Below, in pieces: positions 9,119 through 20,500 of a stretch of 64,000 bases of DNA. The stretch's first letter is position 1. Each line of letters begins with the position of its first letter. The stretch is from assembly GCF_029581195.1 (NCBI RefSeq), contig NZ_CP120737.1, positions 6,487,001 through 6,551,000 on the forward strand. The letters run 5' to 3'. The notes under the pieces were generated by a model. The model was given only the letters and a program-made list of their open reading frames with translations, did no database searches and was not told the DNA's origin. Origin of the DNA: Solwaraspora sp. WMMD791. Its GTDB lineage: Bacteria; Actinomycetota; Actinomycetes; Mycobacteriales; Micromonosporaceae. The position numbers and the translations under genes were made by a program.

Positions 9119-9838
9119 TCAGCCCACCGTCTCGGGTCGCATGCCAGCACGGTACCCGGCGCGGCACAGCGCGGCGGTGTGCCGGCCCAGGCCGAGCCGG
9201 GCCGCGTCGGCGAGGCCGTCGGCGGTGTCAACGTCGCGGCGCAGCGTCGGCCAAGCGTCCTCCCCGGTGGCTCCGCCGGCCCCGCCGGTGCCGGTGTCCT
9301 CGTCGCCGCCGATACGGCGGGCCCCGGACGCGGCGTGCCGGTCGGCTGAGCCGGGGCCGAACCGGGGGTGCAGGGTGGCGGCGTCGACGGCGGCGAGCAG
9401 CACCGTACCGGTGCCGTCGGCGTCCGGCACGAAACACCGACCGGTGGTGGCGGGTGACGCCGCGGCCCGCAGGGCGGCGGCCAGCTCCGCCGGGCGCAGC
9501 GCCGGCAGATCGGCGGTGAGCGCGGCCACCGGCCGGCCGGCCGGGACCGACGCCGCGCCGTGGGCCAGTGCGGCATTGAGACCACCAGGGTCAGGTTCGG
9601 CGACGGTACGCGCCCCGAGCGCCGCCAGCGCGGCGGCCGCGACCGGGTCGGCGGTCACCACCACCGCCTCGGCGACCAGTGGGCAGGCCAGCACCGCCGC
9701 GACGGTGTCCAGCGCGAGCGCCAGCGCCAGCTCCTCATGCGGTACGCCGGTCAGCGCCCCGCGCAGCCGGCTCTTGGCCGCCGCGAGCCGCTTCACCGGC
9801 AGCACCACCGACCAGGTCGCCTCCCGCACGGCTCCCAT
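9119..9838 (-). CDS. fbiD: Phosphoenolpyruvate / 2-phospho-L-lactate guanylyltransferase
   Basis: A 239-residue CofC/FbiD-type nucleotidyltransferase of coenzyme F420 biosynthesis; it activates phosphoenolpyruvate (in mycobacteria) or 2-phospholactate with GTP. Family hallmarks are VVLPVKRLAAAKSRL at the N-terminus, LTADLPALRPAEL in the middle and DVDTADGLADAARLGLG near the C-terminus. The position between ppk and gpsA matches mycobacterial fbiD. The frame is open to 9880, but only a TTG is available there; the ATG at 9838 gives the normal N-terminus. No other F420 gene is in the window. Confidence 0.88.
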   Translation of the reverse strand: MGAVREATWSVVLPVKRLAAAKSRLRGALTGVPHEELALALALDTVAAVLACPLVAEAVVVTADPVAAAALAALGARTVAEPDPGGLNAALAHGAASVPAGRPVAALTADLPALRPAELAAALRAAASPATTGRCFVPDADGTGTVLLAAVDAATLHPRFGPGSADRHAASGARRIGGDEDTGTGGAGGATGEDAWPTLRRDVDTADGLADAARLGLGRHTAALCRAGYRAGMRPETVG

Positions 9839-9957
9839 CCTGCCGGCTGGGCTCGTGTTGGCTCTGGCCGGGTCCGACAAGGCATGATTCGCTGCAACGA
9901 TCGGCGCGGGCGGCGGTCGGGTGCCAGACGAGCGGGCGGGCGACGAGGAGGCAACGG

Positions 9958-10713
9958 GTGGCGCGGCGGAAACTGGGCTTCTGGCGACGTTTCGTCGTGA
10001 TGGTGATCAAACCGACCCTGACCATCTGGACCAAACGGGACTGGTCCGGGATGGAGCACATCCCCCGTACCGGTGGGGTGATCATCGTCGCCAACCACAT
10101 GTCGCACGCCGACCCGATGGCCATCGCCCACTTCGTCTACGACGCCGGCCGGTGGCCGCGGTTCCTCGGCAAGTCCAGCCTCTTCGCCATCCCGGTGGTC
10201 GGCCCCTGGCTGCTCAAGGTCCGGCAGATCCCGGTGCACCGGGGCAGCGTCGACGCGATCAAGTCGCTGGAGGCGGCGATCGCGGGTGTCAACGACGGCG
10301 GCGCCGTGGTCATCTACCCGGAGGGCACCACGTCGCGGGAACCGGACCTGTGGCCGATGCGCGGCAAGACCGGCGCGGCCCGGCTCGCCCTGACCACCGG
10401 GGCGCCGGTGGTGCCGGTGGCGATGTGGGGTCCGCAGAACATGTACGACCCACGGACCAGGAAGCTCAACCTGCTGCCGCGCCGACCGGTCACCGTACGG
10501 GCCGCCGAACCGATCGACCTCAGTCGTTGGATGGGTGCCGAACCCACCCGGGCGGTGCTGGAGGAGATGACCGAAACGATCATGCTGCGGCTGCGCGACA
10601 TGGTCGCCGAGCTGCGCGGCGCCGAAGCACCACCGCTGTACACACCGGTGGTCCGGCGCAACGGCCGGACCGTCAAGGCGCCGGACTCGACCGCCCCGGA
10701 GCCGGGTCAGTGA
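9958..10713 (+). CDS. plsC: 1-acyl-glycerol-3-phosphate acyltransferase (PlsC-type)
   Basis: A 251-residue lysophospholipid acyltransferase that adds the second acyl chain in phosphatidic acid synthesis. Motif I is NHMSHADP (H-x4-D), motif II lies around LGKSSLF and motif III is [11 protein letters not shown]. The GTG at 9958 has GAGGAGG just upstream and gives a basic N-terminus, [11 protein letters not shown], before a hydrophobic stretch that would anchor it to the membrane. It overlaps gpsA by four bases (GTGA), so the two phospholipid genes are translationally coupled. Confidence 0.93.
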   Translation: MARRKLGFWRRFVVMVIKPTLTIWTKRDWSGMEHIPRTGGVIIVANHMSHADPMAIAHFVYDAGRWPRFLGKSSLFAIPVVGPWLLKVRQIPVHRGSVDAIKSLEAAIAGVNDGGAVVIYPEGTTSREPDLWPMRGKTGAARLALTTGAPVVPVAMWGPQNMYDPRTRKLNLLPRRPVTVRAAEPIDLSRWMGAEPTRAVLEEMTETIMLRLRDMVAELRGAEAPPLYTPVVRRNGRTVKAPDSTAPEPGQ

Positions 10714-11708
10714 CCCGCCGGGCCGTCGTCCTCGGTGCCGGCTCCTGGGGCACCGCGTTCGCCAAGGTCCTCGCCGACGCCGGCTCGGACGTGGTCGTCT
10801 GGGCCCGCCGCGAACAGGTCGCCGCCGCGATCCGCGAGTACGGCACCAACCCCGACTACCTGCCGGCGGTACGGCTACCCGAGCGGGTCACCGCCACCAG
10901 CGACGCCGTCGAGGCGATCAAGGGCGCCGACCTGGTCGTGCTCGCCGTACCGTCGCAGACCCTGCGCGGCAACCTGGGCGACTGGGCCGCGCACATCGGC
11001 CCCGACGCGACCCTGATCAGCCTGATGAAAGGGATCGAACTCGGCACCACCAAGCGGATGAGCGAGGTGATCGTCGAGACCGCCGGGGTGAGCGAGGACC
11101 GGGTCGTCGTCGTCTCCGGCCCGAACCTGGCCGCCGAGATCGCCGCCGAGCAGCCGGCCGCCAGCGTCGTCGCCGGCACCGACGCCGACCGCACCGCCGC
11201 CGTGCAGCAGGCCATGCTCACCTCGTACGTGCGGCCCTACACCAACGACGACGTGATCGGCTGCGAGCTCGGCGGGGCGGTCAAGAACGTGATCGCCCTC
11301 GCGTACGGCATCGCCACCGCCATGCGCCTCGGCGACAACACCAAGGCGACCCTGATCACCCGAGGGCTGGCCGAGACCGCCCGGCTCGGCGTGGCGCTCG
11401 GCGCCGACCCGTTGACCTTCGCCGGCCTCGCCGGCCTCGGGGACCTGGTCGCCACCTGCTCGTCGCCGCTGTCACGCAACCGGACCTTCGGCGAACACCT
11501 GGGCCGGGGGGAGACCCTGGAGCAGGCGCAGGCCGCCACCCGGCAGACCGCCGAAGGGGTCAAGAGCTGCCTGTCCATCCGGGACCTGGCCCGCGCCCAC
11601 GGGGTGGAGATGCCGATCACCGAGCAGGTGGAACGGATCTGCCACGAGGGCCTGGACCCGCGTACCGCGTTGACGCTGCTGATGACGCGGGCCACGAAAC
11701 CGGAATAG
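10710..11708 (+). CDS. gpsA: Glycerol-3-phosphate dehydrogenase [NAD(P)+]
   Basis: GpsA, 332 residues, reduces dihydroxyacetone phosphate to sn-glycerol 3-phosphate, the backbone used by PlsC-type acyltransferases. The dinucleotide-binding motif is at the N-terminus ([17 protein letters not shown]). The catalytic Lys lies in [16 protein letters not shown], and the C-terminal [19 protein letters not shown] is typical. The GTG start overlaps the plsC stop. In mycobacteria ddl follows gpsA directly; here about 10.5 kb of other genes separate them. Confidence 0.97.
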   Translation: MTRRAVVLGAGSWGTAFAKVLADAGSDVVVWARREQVAAAIREYGTNPDYLPAVRLPERVTATSDAVEAIKGADLVVLAVPSQTLRGNLGDWAAHIGPDATLISLMKGIELGTTKRMSEVIVETAGVSEDRVVVVSGPNLAAEIAAEQPAASVVAGTDADRTAAVQQAMLTSYVRPYTNDDVIGCELGGAVKNVIALAYGIATAMRLGDNTKATLITRGLAETARLGVALGADPLTFAGLAGLGDLVATCSSPLSRNRTFGEHLGRGETLEQAQAATRQTAEGVKSCLSIRDLARAHGVEMPITEQVERICHEGLDPRTALTLLMTRATKPE

Positions 11709-11748
11709 GCCCTGCCGCCGGCCGGCGCCGTCGGTCAGGATGAGCGCC

Positions 11749-12876
11749 ATGACCGCCAGCTCCCGCGATCCCCGGTACGGCGACGGCACCCGGTGCGTCA
11801 GCGCCGGGCTGCCCGAGCCGACGCCCGGCCAGCCGTTCCTGCCCGGCCCGGTGTTCGCCGCCCCCTACCACCTGGACCCGGTGACCGGGCCGGCACCGGA
11901 CCGCGACGGCTACGCCCGGGAGACCAACCCCACCCGGCGGGCGCTCGAAACCGCCATCGGTGACCTGGAAGGCGGCGACACGCTTGTCTTCGCCAGCGGC
12001 CAGGCGGCGATCACCGCGCTGCTGCTGACCACGCTGCGCCCCGGCGACACGGTGCTGCTGCCCGCCGACGGATACTTCACCGTACGGGCGTTGGCCGCCA
12101 CGGTGCTGGAACCGCTCGGTGTGACCGTACGATTGGTGCCGACCGCCGGGCCGTACCCGGACTTCGCCGGGGTGCGGCTGGTGCTGCTGGAAACCCCGGC
12201 CAACCCGGGCCTGGACGTCTGCGACGTCGCCGCGCTCGCGGCGGCGGCCCACGCCGCCGGGGCGCTGGTCGCGGTCGACAACAGCGCCGCCACCCCGCTC
12301 GGGCAGCGGCCGCTGGACCTCGGCGCGGACGTCGTGGTCGCCTCCGGCACCAAGGCGCTGACCGGCCACTCCGACCTGCTGCTCGGCTACCTGGCCACCG
12401 GATCGGCGCAGCTGCTGTCGGCGGCGACGACGTGGCGCAAACTGACCGGCAGCGTGCCGGGGCCGTTCGACTGCTGGCTCGCGCACCGGTCACTGGCCAC
12501 CCTGGACCTGCGGCTGGCCCGCCAGTCGGCCAACGCGCAAGCGGTCGCCGCCGCGCTGGTCGGGCGCCGTGACGTCACCGGCGTACGCTGGCCCGGCCTG
12601 CCGGACGACCCGTCGTACGCGGTCGCGGCGGCCCAGATGCGCCGCATTCCGGGGATCGTGTCGTTCGATCTTGGCGACGCCGACCGGGTCGGCCGGTTCC
12701 TGACCGCGTCGACGCTGGTCTCGGCGGCCACGTCGTTCGGCGGCCTGCACACGGCGGCCGACCGGCGGGCCCAGTGGGGCGACGACACCTCACCGGGTTT
12801 CGTCCGGCTCTCCTGCGGCATCGAAGACACTGTGGACCTGGTCGCAGACGTTCTGACCGCCCTGGATGCCGGCTGA
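11749..12876 (+). CDS. PLP-dependent trans-sulfuration lyase (cystathionine gamma-lyase type)
   Basis: A 375-residue member of the Cys/Met metabolism PLP family. The cofactor lysine lies in SGTKALTGHSDLLLG. ETNPTRRALE and GDTLVFASGQAAI are the usual N-terminal family motifs, and VAVDNSAATPLGQRPLDLGAD precedes the lysine. The most likely reaction is cystathionine or methionine side-chain cleavage, but family members cannot be told apart reliably by eye. The ATG at 11749 has AGGA eight bases upstream; an in-frame ATG at 11740 is too close to that site. It stands alone after gpsA at the left edge of the accessory region. Confidence 0.8.
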   Translation: MTASSRDPRYGDGTRCVSAGLPEPTPGQPFLPGPVFAAPYHLDPVTGPAPDRDGYARETNPTRRALETAIGDLEGGDTLVFASGQAAITALLLTTLRPGDTVLLPADGYFTVRALAATVLEPLGVTVRLVPTAGPYPDFAGVRLVLLETPANPGLDVCDVAALAAAAHAAGALVAVDNSAATPLGQRPLDLGADVVVASGTKALTGHSDLLLGYLATGSAQLLSAATTWRKLTGSVPGPFDCWLAHRSLATLDLRLARQSANAQAVAAALVGRRDVTGVRWPGLPDDPSYAVAAAQMRRIPGIVSFDLGDADRVGRFLTASTLVSAATSFGGLHTAADRRAQWGDDTSPGFVRLSCGIEDTVDLVADVLTALDAG

Positions 12877-12900
12877 CCCAGCCAACAGGGCACCTATCAA

Positions 12901-12959
12901 GATCAAATGATGTAGAACCAGGCGACGCGCCGTGTTCCGCCCATTTACGTCATCTGATC
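12901..12959. terminator. Probable hairpin after the PLP lyase gene
   Basis: GATCAAATGATGTA (12901-12914) and TACGTCATCTGATC (12946-12959) pair at 12 of 14 positions. Inside them GAAC (12915-12918) pairs with GTTC (12934-12937), and GGCG-ACG-CGCC forms a tip. It lies 24 bases after the lyase stop and before the convergent DUF397 gene, so it may terminate in both directions. Confidence 0.45.
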
Positions 12960-13036
12960 GTCAAAGTGCGGCCAGGTCGGGTTGCGAAGTGCTCTGGCTG
13001 AGCAGATGGCGGCCGTCGCGGTGATCCTGGGTGTGG

Positions 13037-13237
13037 TCAGGCGGTGAGGGTGCCGGTCTTGGTGGCGGCGACGAAGGCCGACCAGTTGGCGGGGGAGATG
13101 GTCAGGACCGGGCCGGTGGGGTCCTTGGAGTCGCGTACGCCGATCACGCCGGCCAGCCCGTCGGCGACCTCGACGCATGCACCCTGGCTGTTGGATCGGC
13201 TGCTCTTGCGCCAGGTGGCACCGGTCAGGTCGGTCAT
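13037..13237 (-). CDS. DUF397 protein
   Basis: A 66-residue DUF397 protein with the family pattern: WRKSSRSNSQGACVEVADGL, then GVIGVRDSKDPTGPVLTISP and WSAFV near the end. Such proteins are abundant in actinomycetes and are usually encoded next to an XRE/DUF5753 regulator, which they are believed to antagonise. Here the ATG overlaps the stop of the upstream XRE gene by four bases (ATGA), so the pair is coupled. A truncated second DUF397 reading frame lies on the other side of the RHS genes (21914-22009). Confidence 0.92.
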   Translation of the reverse strand: MTDLTGATWRKSSRSNSQGACVEVADGLAGVIGVRDSKDPTGPVLTISPANWSAFVAATKTGTLTA

Positions 13238-14094
13238 GGCTCGTACTCCTTCGCCGTGTCCAGCAACAGCGCCCGCGACTCGGCCTCGCTCAGCGCGGCC
13301 GACCGGATGTCGTGGTAGACCCAAGCGTACCGGTCGCTCTCGGTCTGCTTGTCGAGGAAGAGCGCGCCGGTGATCGACTCCTGGTAGACCGTGGTGGGTT
13401 CGTACTGCTCGGGAAAGTCCAGGATGGTGAACGAGCCGCCGGTCAGCACCCCGGCGTGCAGGTTGGACGAGAACGGCAGGACCCGGACGGAGACGTTCGG
13501 CAGCCGGCCGGCGTCGGCGAGCCGGCGCACCTGTGCCGCCATGATCTGGCGCGACCCGACCACGCGGCGCAGCACCGCCTCGTCGACGACGATGTCGAAC
13601 TCCGGAGCCTGTGGCTCCAGCCGGGTCAGCAGCCGCACCGCGACCCGGTCGGCGATCTGGTAACGGGGCACGCCGTCGACGTCCTTGGTGAAGATCGCGG
13701 TCGCGTACTCCCGGGTCTGCAAGAAGCCCGGCACCAGCTGACTCTGGTACTCGCGGATCCGGCTGGCGGCCTCCTCCAGGCCCACGTACAGCTCGAACCA
13801 GGACGGCAGGCTGGCGTAGTCGTGCCACCAGCCCTTCTCCCGGGTCTTGGTCGCCAACGCGGCAAGGATCTCGGTGGTCTCCTCGTCAACGCCGTACAAC
13901 TCGCAGAGCAGCACGACGTCGCCGGAGCGGACCGGGACCTCGCCGCGCTCCATCCGCCACAGCTTCGTCGCCGACCACTCCAGCTCGCTGGCGACCGACG
14001 TCTGCGGCAGCTGGGTCAGCCGCTCGCGCAGTTGACGCAGCTCCCGGCCCAGCCGTCGGCGCGGTACGGACGAGTTCAACACGGACGGGGACAT
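13234..14094 (-). CDS. XRE-family regulator with DUF5753 domain
   Basis: A 286-residue regulator. An XRE helix-turn-helix covers about residues 10-65 (LGRELRQLRERLTQLPQTSV then LEWSATKLWRMERGE), and the remainder is the DUF5753 ligand/effector domain, with YEPTTVYQESITGALFL near residue 240. It forms a standard pair with the overlapping DUF397 gene; in streptomycetes such pairs affect development and antibiotic production. The ATG at 14094 has AGGAGGT about nine bases upstream. A GTG at 14103 overlaps that ribosome site and is rejected. Confidence 0.92.
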   Translation of the reverse strand: MSPSVLNSSVPRRRLGRELRQLRERLTQLPQTSVASELEWSATKLWRMERGEVPVRSGDVVLLCELYGVDEETTEILAALATKTREKGWWHDYASLPSWFELYVGLEEAASRIREYQSQLVPGFLQTREYATAIFTKDVDGVPRYQIADRVAVRLLTRLEPQAPEFDIVVDEAVLRRVVGSRQIMAAQVRRLADAGRLPNVSVRVLPFSSNLHAGVLTGGSFTILDFPEQYEPTTVYQESITGALFLDKQTESDRYAWVYHDIRSAALSEAESRALLLDTAKEYEP

Positions 14095-14579
14095 GGCTAC
14101 CACCTCCTGGGATGCTCGACCCGACCCATCCTGCCGTCACTAGTGGACTTATGGACTCCGTCGATTGGTGGACGGGCGGCTCGGCTCAACGTCGACGGGA
14201 TTTCGTCAGAGTTGTGCGTATGGCTGGTCGTACCCGACTGGTGACTCCGGGTCGCTGTATGCCTGTTGCGGGTGGTTTGTGGTAGCGGATCGTGACATCT
14301 CTTTACAGATGGCGACGTTGATCTTTAGGGTCGGGCGTACCTGTCACATTGCTACGGGAGTCCCTAGTGGACGCTGCCCAGACGCCGCTGACCCGTCCAA
14401 GCCGTCCACGATTTCGCTGGCCACAGATCCTGGCAGCAGTAGCCGCCGGCTGATCGCCGACCGGTCCGCGCGACCTTAATCGACCGCATGCGCCGACCGG
14501 CGACTCCACGTCGTCCGGCGTCCGAATGTTCCACCGCTGTGCCGCCAGTTGGTTGTCTCGATCGTGGGGAGTGGCGTTG
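14095..14579. other. Divergent intergenic region between XRE and RHS genes
   Basis: About 485 bases without a supported gene. Both divergent promoters must lie here. The nonamer CTAGTGGAC occurs twice (14140-14148 and 14364-14372), and just after the first copy TGGACT repeats (AGTGGACTTATGGACTCC). These could be XRE operator half-sites, but that is speculative. The region is less GC-rich than flanking genes. Confidence 0.4.
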
Positions 14580-17500
14580 ATGTCGGGTCGTCGGGTCCAC
14601 CGGTCCTGGTTGTCGGGTGCGCGTCGGCGGGTTGCCGGGGTGACGGCGCTCGTGGTGGTGGCCTCGGCGTTGGCTGCTCCGCAGGCGGTGGCGGCGCCGA
14701 CCGGGACGGCAGCCGAGCCGGAGGTCGCCCAGCGGTCCGTGGCGGTGCGGGAGCACACGCCGGCCGAGACCGATGAGCCGTCGCTGCCGGACTTCACGCC
14801 ACAACCGCCGGTGTGGCCACGCGCGGACTCCGTGGTGGCGGACCTGTCAGGCGGTTCGGCGGCGGTGGAGGTGGGCGGACTGCCGGTGGCGTTGTCGGCG
14901 CCGGTCCCGGCGGGTGACGTGTTGTCGGGCCGGCTGCGGGAAGCGTGGGCGGACACGTCGCGGGTGCCAGGCCGGGTACGGGTGGAGGTGGCGGATCCAG
15001 GCGAGGCCGCAGCGGCCGGGCTGGCGCTGGTGGTGCGGGTCGCGGCCGTGGAGGAGGCTGCTGCGTCGGATCGTGCGGCGGTACGGCTGGAGCTGGACTA
15101 CTCGCAGTTCGCCGGCGCGTTCGGGGCGGCGTGGGCGTCCCGGTTGCGGCTGGTGCAGGTGTCGGACTGCGCCCTGATCGAGACCCAGGATCCGACCTGC
15201 GCCGGTCCGACACCGCTCGGGTCGCGTAACGATCCGGTGGCGGGACGGATCGCGGCCGAGGTGGAGCTGCCGTCGGCCGAGGCGGACGCTGGCCGAGCCG
15301 CCGGTAGCAGCGGCAGCAGCGGCGGCGTGACGTTGGCGTTGCTGGCGGCCGGTGAGAGCGAGACGGGGTCGTTCAAGCGGACGTCGTTGGCGCAGTCGGC
15401 GTCGTGGCAGGCCGGGCAGTCCGGTGGTGGGTTCTCCTGGTCGTATCCGTTGAGTGTTCCGCCGGCACCGGGCGGGTTGGAGCCGGAGGTGGCGTTCGGG
15501 TACTCGTCGGCGGCGGTGGACGGTCGGACGAACGGGGAGAACTCGCAGCCGTCATGGATCGGTGAAGGCTGGGACTTCAACCCGGGGTTCATCGAGCGGT
15601 CGTACCGCACCTGCAGCGACGACCTGGAAGGCTTTCCCGCGCACTACACGAACGCGACACCGGACCCGTGTTGGCGGGAGCCGAACGCGAAGCTCGTGTG
15701 GCAGGGCCAGTCGACCGAGATCGTCCTTAGTGACACTGACGGCAAGTGGCGGCTCGCCGGCGACGACGGATCCCGGATCGAGTTGCTGCCCAGCCAGCAC
15801 GGCTACACCGAGGGTGGCGAGGCGTGGCGGCTCACCACGACCGACGGCACGCAGTTCTACTTCGGTCGGCAACGGCTGCCGGGGTGGAACACCGGGGACC
15901 GTGAGACGAACTCGGTGATGGGGCAGGCGGTCTTCTCCAACCACACGTGGGAGCCGTGCTACCAGCCGACCGGCTTTCTCTATTCACGATGCTTTCTGGC
16001 GTACCGGTGGAATCTGGACTATGTCGTCGATGCGCACGGCAACTCGATGTCGTACTGGTACGACCGGGAGCTGAACCGGGCGGGCATCACCGGCACCGGC
16101 ACCGCTCAGGTCCAGTACGACCGGGGGAGCGTGCTGCGGCGGATCGAGTACGGCACCCGGGCCGGCGGCGAGGCCGACGCGGTGAACCCGCCGATGCGGG
16201 TTCTGTTCGACGTGGGCGACCGCTGCCTGACGTCGTGCTGGAGCGGGAGTACGCCGAACACGTCGAGCTGGCCGGACACGCCGTGGGACATGCAGTGCAC
16301 CGCGCTGCCGTGTAACAACAACATCGGTCCGTCGTATTTCACCAGCAAGCGGTTGACGTCGGTCACGACGCAGGTGCGGGTGAGCAGTGCCTACCAGGAC
16401 GTGGACCGGTGGGACCTGAGCCACAGCTTCCCGGGGACGAACGAATCCAACCAGCTGAACCCGCCGTCGTTGTGGCTGACCGGCATCCAGCAGACGGGCC
16501 TCGCCGGCGGTCAGGCCGCGCTGCCGCAGGTGACGTTCGGTGGCACCCGGTACGCGAACCGGACCGACCACAACGTGTCGGCAGCGGTGCCGGTGACGAA
16601 CAAGTACCGGATCACCGAGATCAACACCGAGTCGGGTGGGCGGATCGAGATCACGTACGAGGGCTCGGACTGCACGGTGACCTCGCAGGCCGACCCCGAT
16701 CACAACTCGAAGCGGTGTTTCCCGCAGTACTACAAGCCGGACGGCTCGCCGGCCGGCTGGTCGTGGTGGAACAAGTACCGGGTGACCCAGGTCGTCGAAC
16801 GGGACCTGGTCGGCGGATCCCCGGCGGTGACGCACAGCTACGCCTACTCCACGGCGGGCGTGTCGTCGACGGTGCTGTGGCATCACAACGACGCCGACGT
16901 GTGGTCCCGCTCGCTTCCACTGCGGACCTGGTCGGACTTCCGCGGCTGGCCGACGGTCACGGTGACCACCGGCACCGGTAGCGGGCAGCAGACGCAGTCC
17001 CGCTACCTGTACTTCCGGGGAATGCACCGGGACCGTACCGACGCCGGTCAGGGCACCCGCGTCGTGACGCTGACCGGGACGGACGGGCTGGTGCACGGCG
17101 ACGACTGGTGGCGGGCCGGGTTCCTCTACGAACGTATCGACTTCGCCTCCCCTGGCGGGCAGCAGCTGAACCGGACGATCCAGCACGTGTGGGGTACCCA
17201 GACGTCCTCCCGGGTGGAGAACCCGATCCACGCCGAACCATCGAACTGGGAATCGGTGATCGCCCGGGTCACCACGACGAACAACTTCACCTGGCTGGCG
17301 CACAACAGCACCTGGCGGCAGACCCGTACGGTCGACACCTGGGACACCACGTACGGCACCCTGCTCACCTCCGACGACCAGGGCGACATCTCCACCACCT
17401 CGGACGACGTCTGCACCCGCTACATCTACGCCCGCAACACCGGTGCCCCGTGGCTGATCGACGCCCCGTCACGGGTCGAAACGGTCGGCACCTCGTGCGC

Positions 17501-20500
17501 GGCCACCCCGACCTACCCGGCAGACCTGCTGTCCGACACCCGCCTGTTCTACGACGGTGCGACCGCCCACGGCACCGCACCGACCCGTGGCCTGGTCACC
17601 AGGTCCGACCAGGCGCAGTCGCACAACGGCACCGCCGCCACCTACCTGACCACGGCGACCGCCACGTACGACGACCATGGGCGGGAGCTGACGACGACGG
17701 ACGCGCTGGGGCGTACCACGACGACCGCCTACACCCCGGCGGTCGGTGCCCCGACGACCGCCATCACGACCACCAACCCCCTCACCCACGACACCTCCGC
17801 CACCCTCGACCCCCGCCGTGGCCTGCCCCTGACCGTCACCGACGCCAACAGCAAGGTCACCACCGGCCAGTACGACCCGCTCGGCCGGCTCACCAAGGTG
17901 TGGGCTCCGGGCCGGGCCACGTCCGCGACCCCCGACCAGGAGTACGCGTACACGATCACCAAGTCCGCGCCGAGTCACATCCGCTCTCGCGTCCTGGGTC
18001 CGAACGGCAACCAGATCGACAGCTACGAGATCTACGACGGCCTGCTGCGTCCCCGGCAGACCCAGGTCACCGCGCCGGACGGCAAACGCACTATCTCCGA
18101 CACCCAGTACGACGTGCGTGGCCTGGAAGCCAAGACGTCGACGTTCTACAACAACGCGTCCGGCCCGACCGGCACCCTGGTCACCTTCGCCGACACCGTG
18201 ATCGAGACCCAGAGCCGGACTCTCTACGACGGTGTCGGCCGCCCCACCCGGTCACAGCTGTGGTCGGCGAACACGCTGCAGTGGGAGACCGTCACCGGCT
18301 ACGACGGCGACCGGGTCACCGTCGACCCGCCGACCGGCGGCACCGCCACCACCACACTCTTCGACGCACGCGGCCGGCAGACCGTACTACGCCAGCACAC
18401 CGGAACCACACCCACCGGAACGTACGAACAGACCACCTACGGCTACGACCGCGCCGACCGGCTCACCACCGTCACCGACCACGTCGGTAACCAGTGGACC
18501 TACACCTACGACCTGCTCGGCCGTCGGGTTGGCACCGTCGACCCCGACGCCGGCACGTCGAGCAGCACCTACGACAACGCCGGCCAGCTGGTGACGACGA
18601 CCGACGGCCGCGGCGAAACCCTCTGGTACGGCTACGACAACCTCGGCCGCCGTACCGAGATGCGCGACGACACCTCCACTGGCGCGCTGCGCGCATCGTG
18701 GACGTACGACAGCCTTGAGCTCGGCCTGCCGACCTCGTCGACCCGGCACGTCGGCGGCGACGCGTACACCACCTCGGTCACCGGCTACGACGACGGCTAC
18801 CGGCCGCTCGGTGCCACCGTCACCATCCCCGCCGCCGAGACCGGCCTGGCTGGCACCTACACCACCAGCCACACGTACCACGACAACGGCGCACCGGCGA
18901 CCACCAGCCTGCCCGCGATCGGCGGCCTGCCCGCCGAAACCCTCACGTACGGCTACCACGCGGCGTCGGGTCTGCCGACGACGCTCGGTTCGGCAGCCGA
19001 CACGTACGTCTCCGCCACCAGCTACCACTACGACGGCAGCATCGCCCAACGCATCCTCGGCGCTGGCGACACCCGTGTCCGGGTCTCCTCCCCGGTGGAG
19101 CCGGCGACCCGCCGTCTCGCCGCCTCCCAGGTCGACACCGAACACCCGACCACCCCCGACGCCTGGAACGACGCCGCGACGACCAGCTACGCCTACGACC
19201 CCGTCGGCAACATCACGTCGATGGCGGGGACCACGGCGGGCGTCGCCGACCAGGCCGAGTGCTTCACCTACGACCACCTCCGCAGGCTGACCCAGGCGTG
19301 GACGGAAACCACCCCGACCTGCACCACCCCGCAGCGCACCGGCGCCGACCCGTACCGGCAGGCGTGGACCTACGACGCCACGGGCAACCGGCTGACCGAA
19401 ACCACCTGGTCCGCGACCGGCACCACGACCGCCACCTCCACGTACCCGACCGCCGGCAGCCCCCGGCCCCACGCGGTCACCGGCGTCGCCTACACCGGTG
19501 GCACGACCCGCACCGACACGTTCGCCTACACACCCGGCGGGCACACCAGCAGCCGTACGGTCGACGGCGTCACCCAGGCCCTCACCTGGGACGCCGAAGG
19601 CCGCCTCGCCACCACGAGCGAACCCGACCTCGACACCTCGTACGTCTACGACGCCGACGGCACCCGGCTGTTGCGCCGTGACACCACCGGCGCCACCCTC
19701 TACCTCGGCCACACCGAGCTTCGCCGGACCGCCAGCAACGGCCAGGTCGACGGCACCCGCCACTACCAGCACGGCGGTGCCACCGTCGCCGTCCGTACCG
19801 TCACCGGGCTCACCTGGCTGATCCCTGACCACCACGGCACCAACCAGATCAGCATTGACCCCGCCACCCACGACCTCACCCGCCGCCGCACCCTGCCCTT
19901 CGGCGACACCCGCGGAGCCGCGCCCACCCTCTGGCCGGATGACAAGGGCTTCGTCGGAGGCACCAAGGACCCTACCGGCCTCACTCACATAGGCGCACGC
20001 CAGTACGACCCCACCCTCGGCCGGTTCATCTCCGTCGACCCACTGGTCAACCCTGGCGACCCGCAAACCCTCAACGCATACGCCTACGGCAACAACAACC
20101 CCACCAGCTTCAGCGACCCCACCGGCCTCAAACCACTCGCCACGACTGGGGGTGGAGCTGAAGAGGAAAAATTCTGGAAAGAGAAGAAGCAGAAAGTTAC
20201 CTATACCTCATCCGGAAAGAAGTGGAAAGTCGTCAGCTCGGAGCCTGAGTCGAAAGAGCCTGATTCCGAAAAGCCTGCAAATATCCCTCCAGCGATATGC
20301 TCGAATGTTGCCAGCGGTTTCGCAAAAAGTGCTTGCATTGGCGCGGTTGGTGGGGCTGTGGCGGGTGCGGCCAAGAGTACAGCCGACGCAAGGAGAGAAG
20401 CGTCTCGGGCAATGCGATGGGGTGAGACCGCGGCGGAACGTTCGGCTGCCGCGCGGCGGATGAATCTCCTCAAGAAATATCCGATCATAGGCAAGGTTGG

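Noticed and set aside
17640-19650. Internal repeats in the RHS gene as an independent DNA repeat family
   Set aside because: They are the diverged YD repeats of the protein; similarity is at the amino-acid level.
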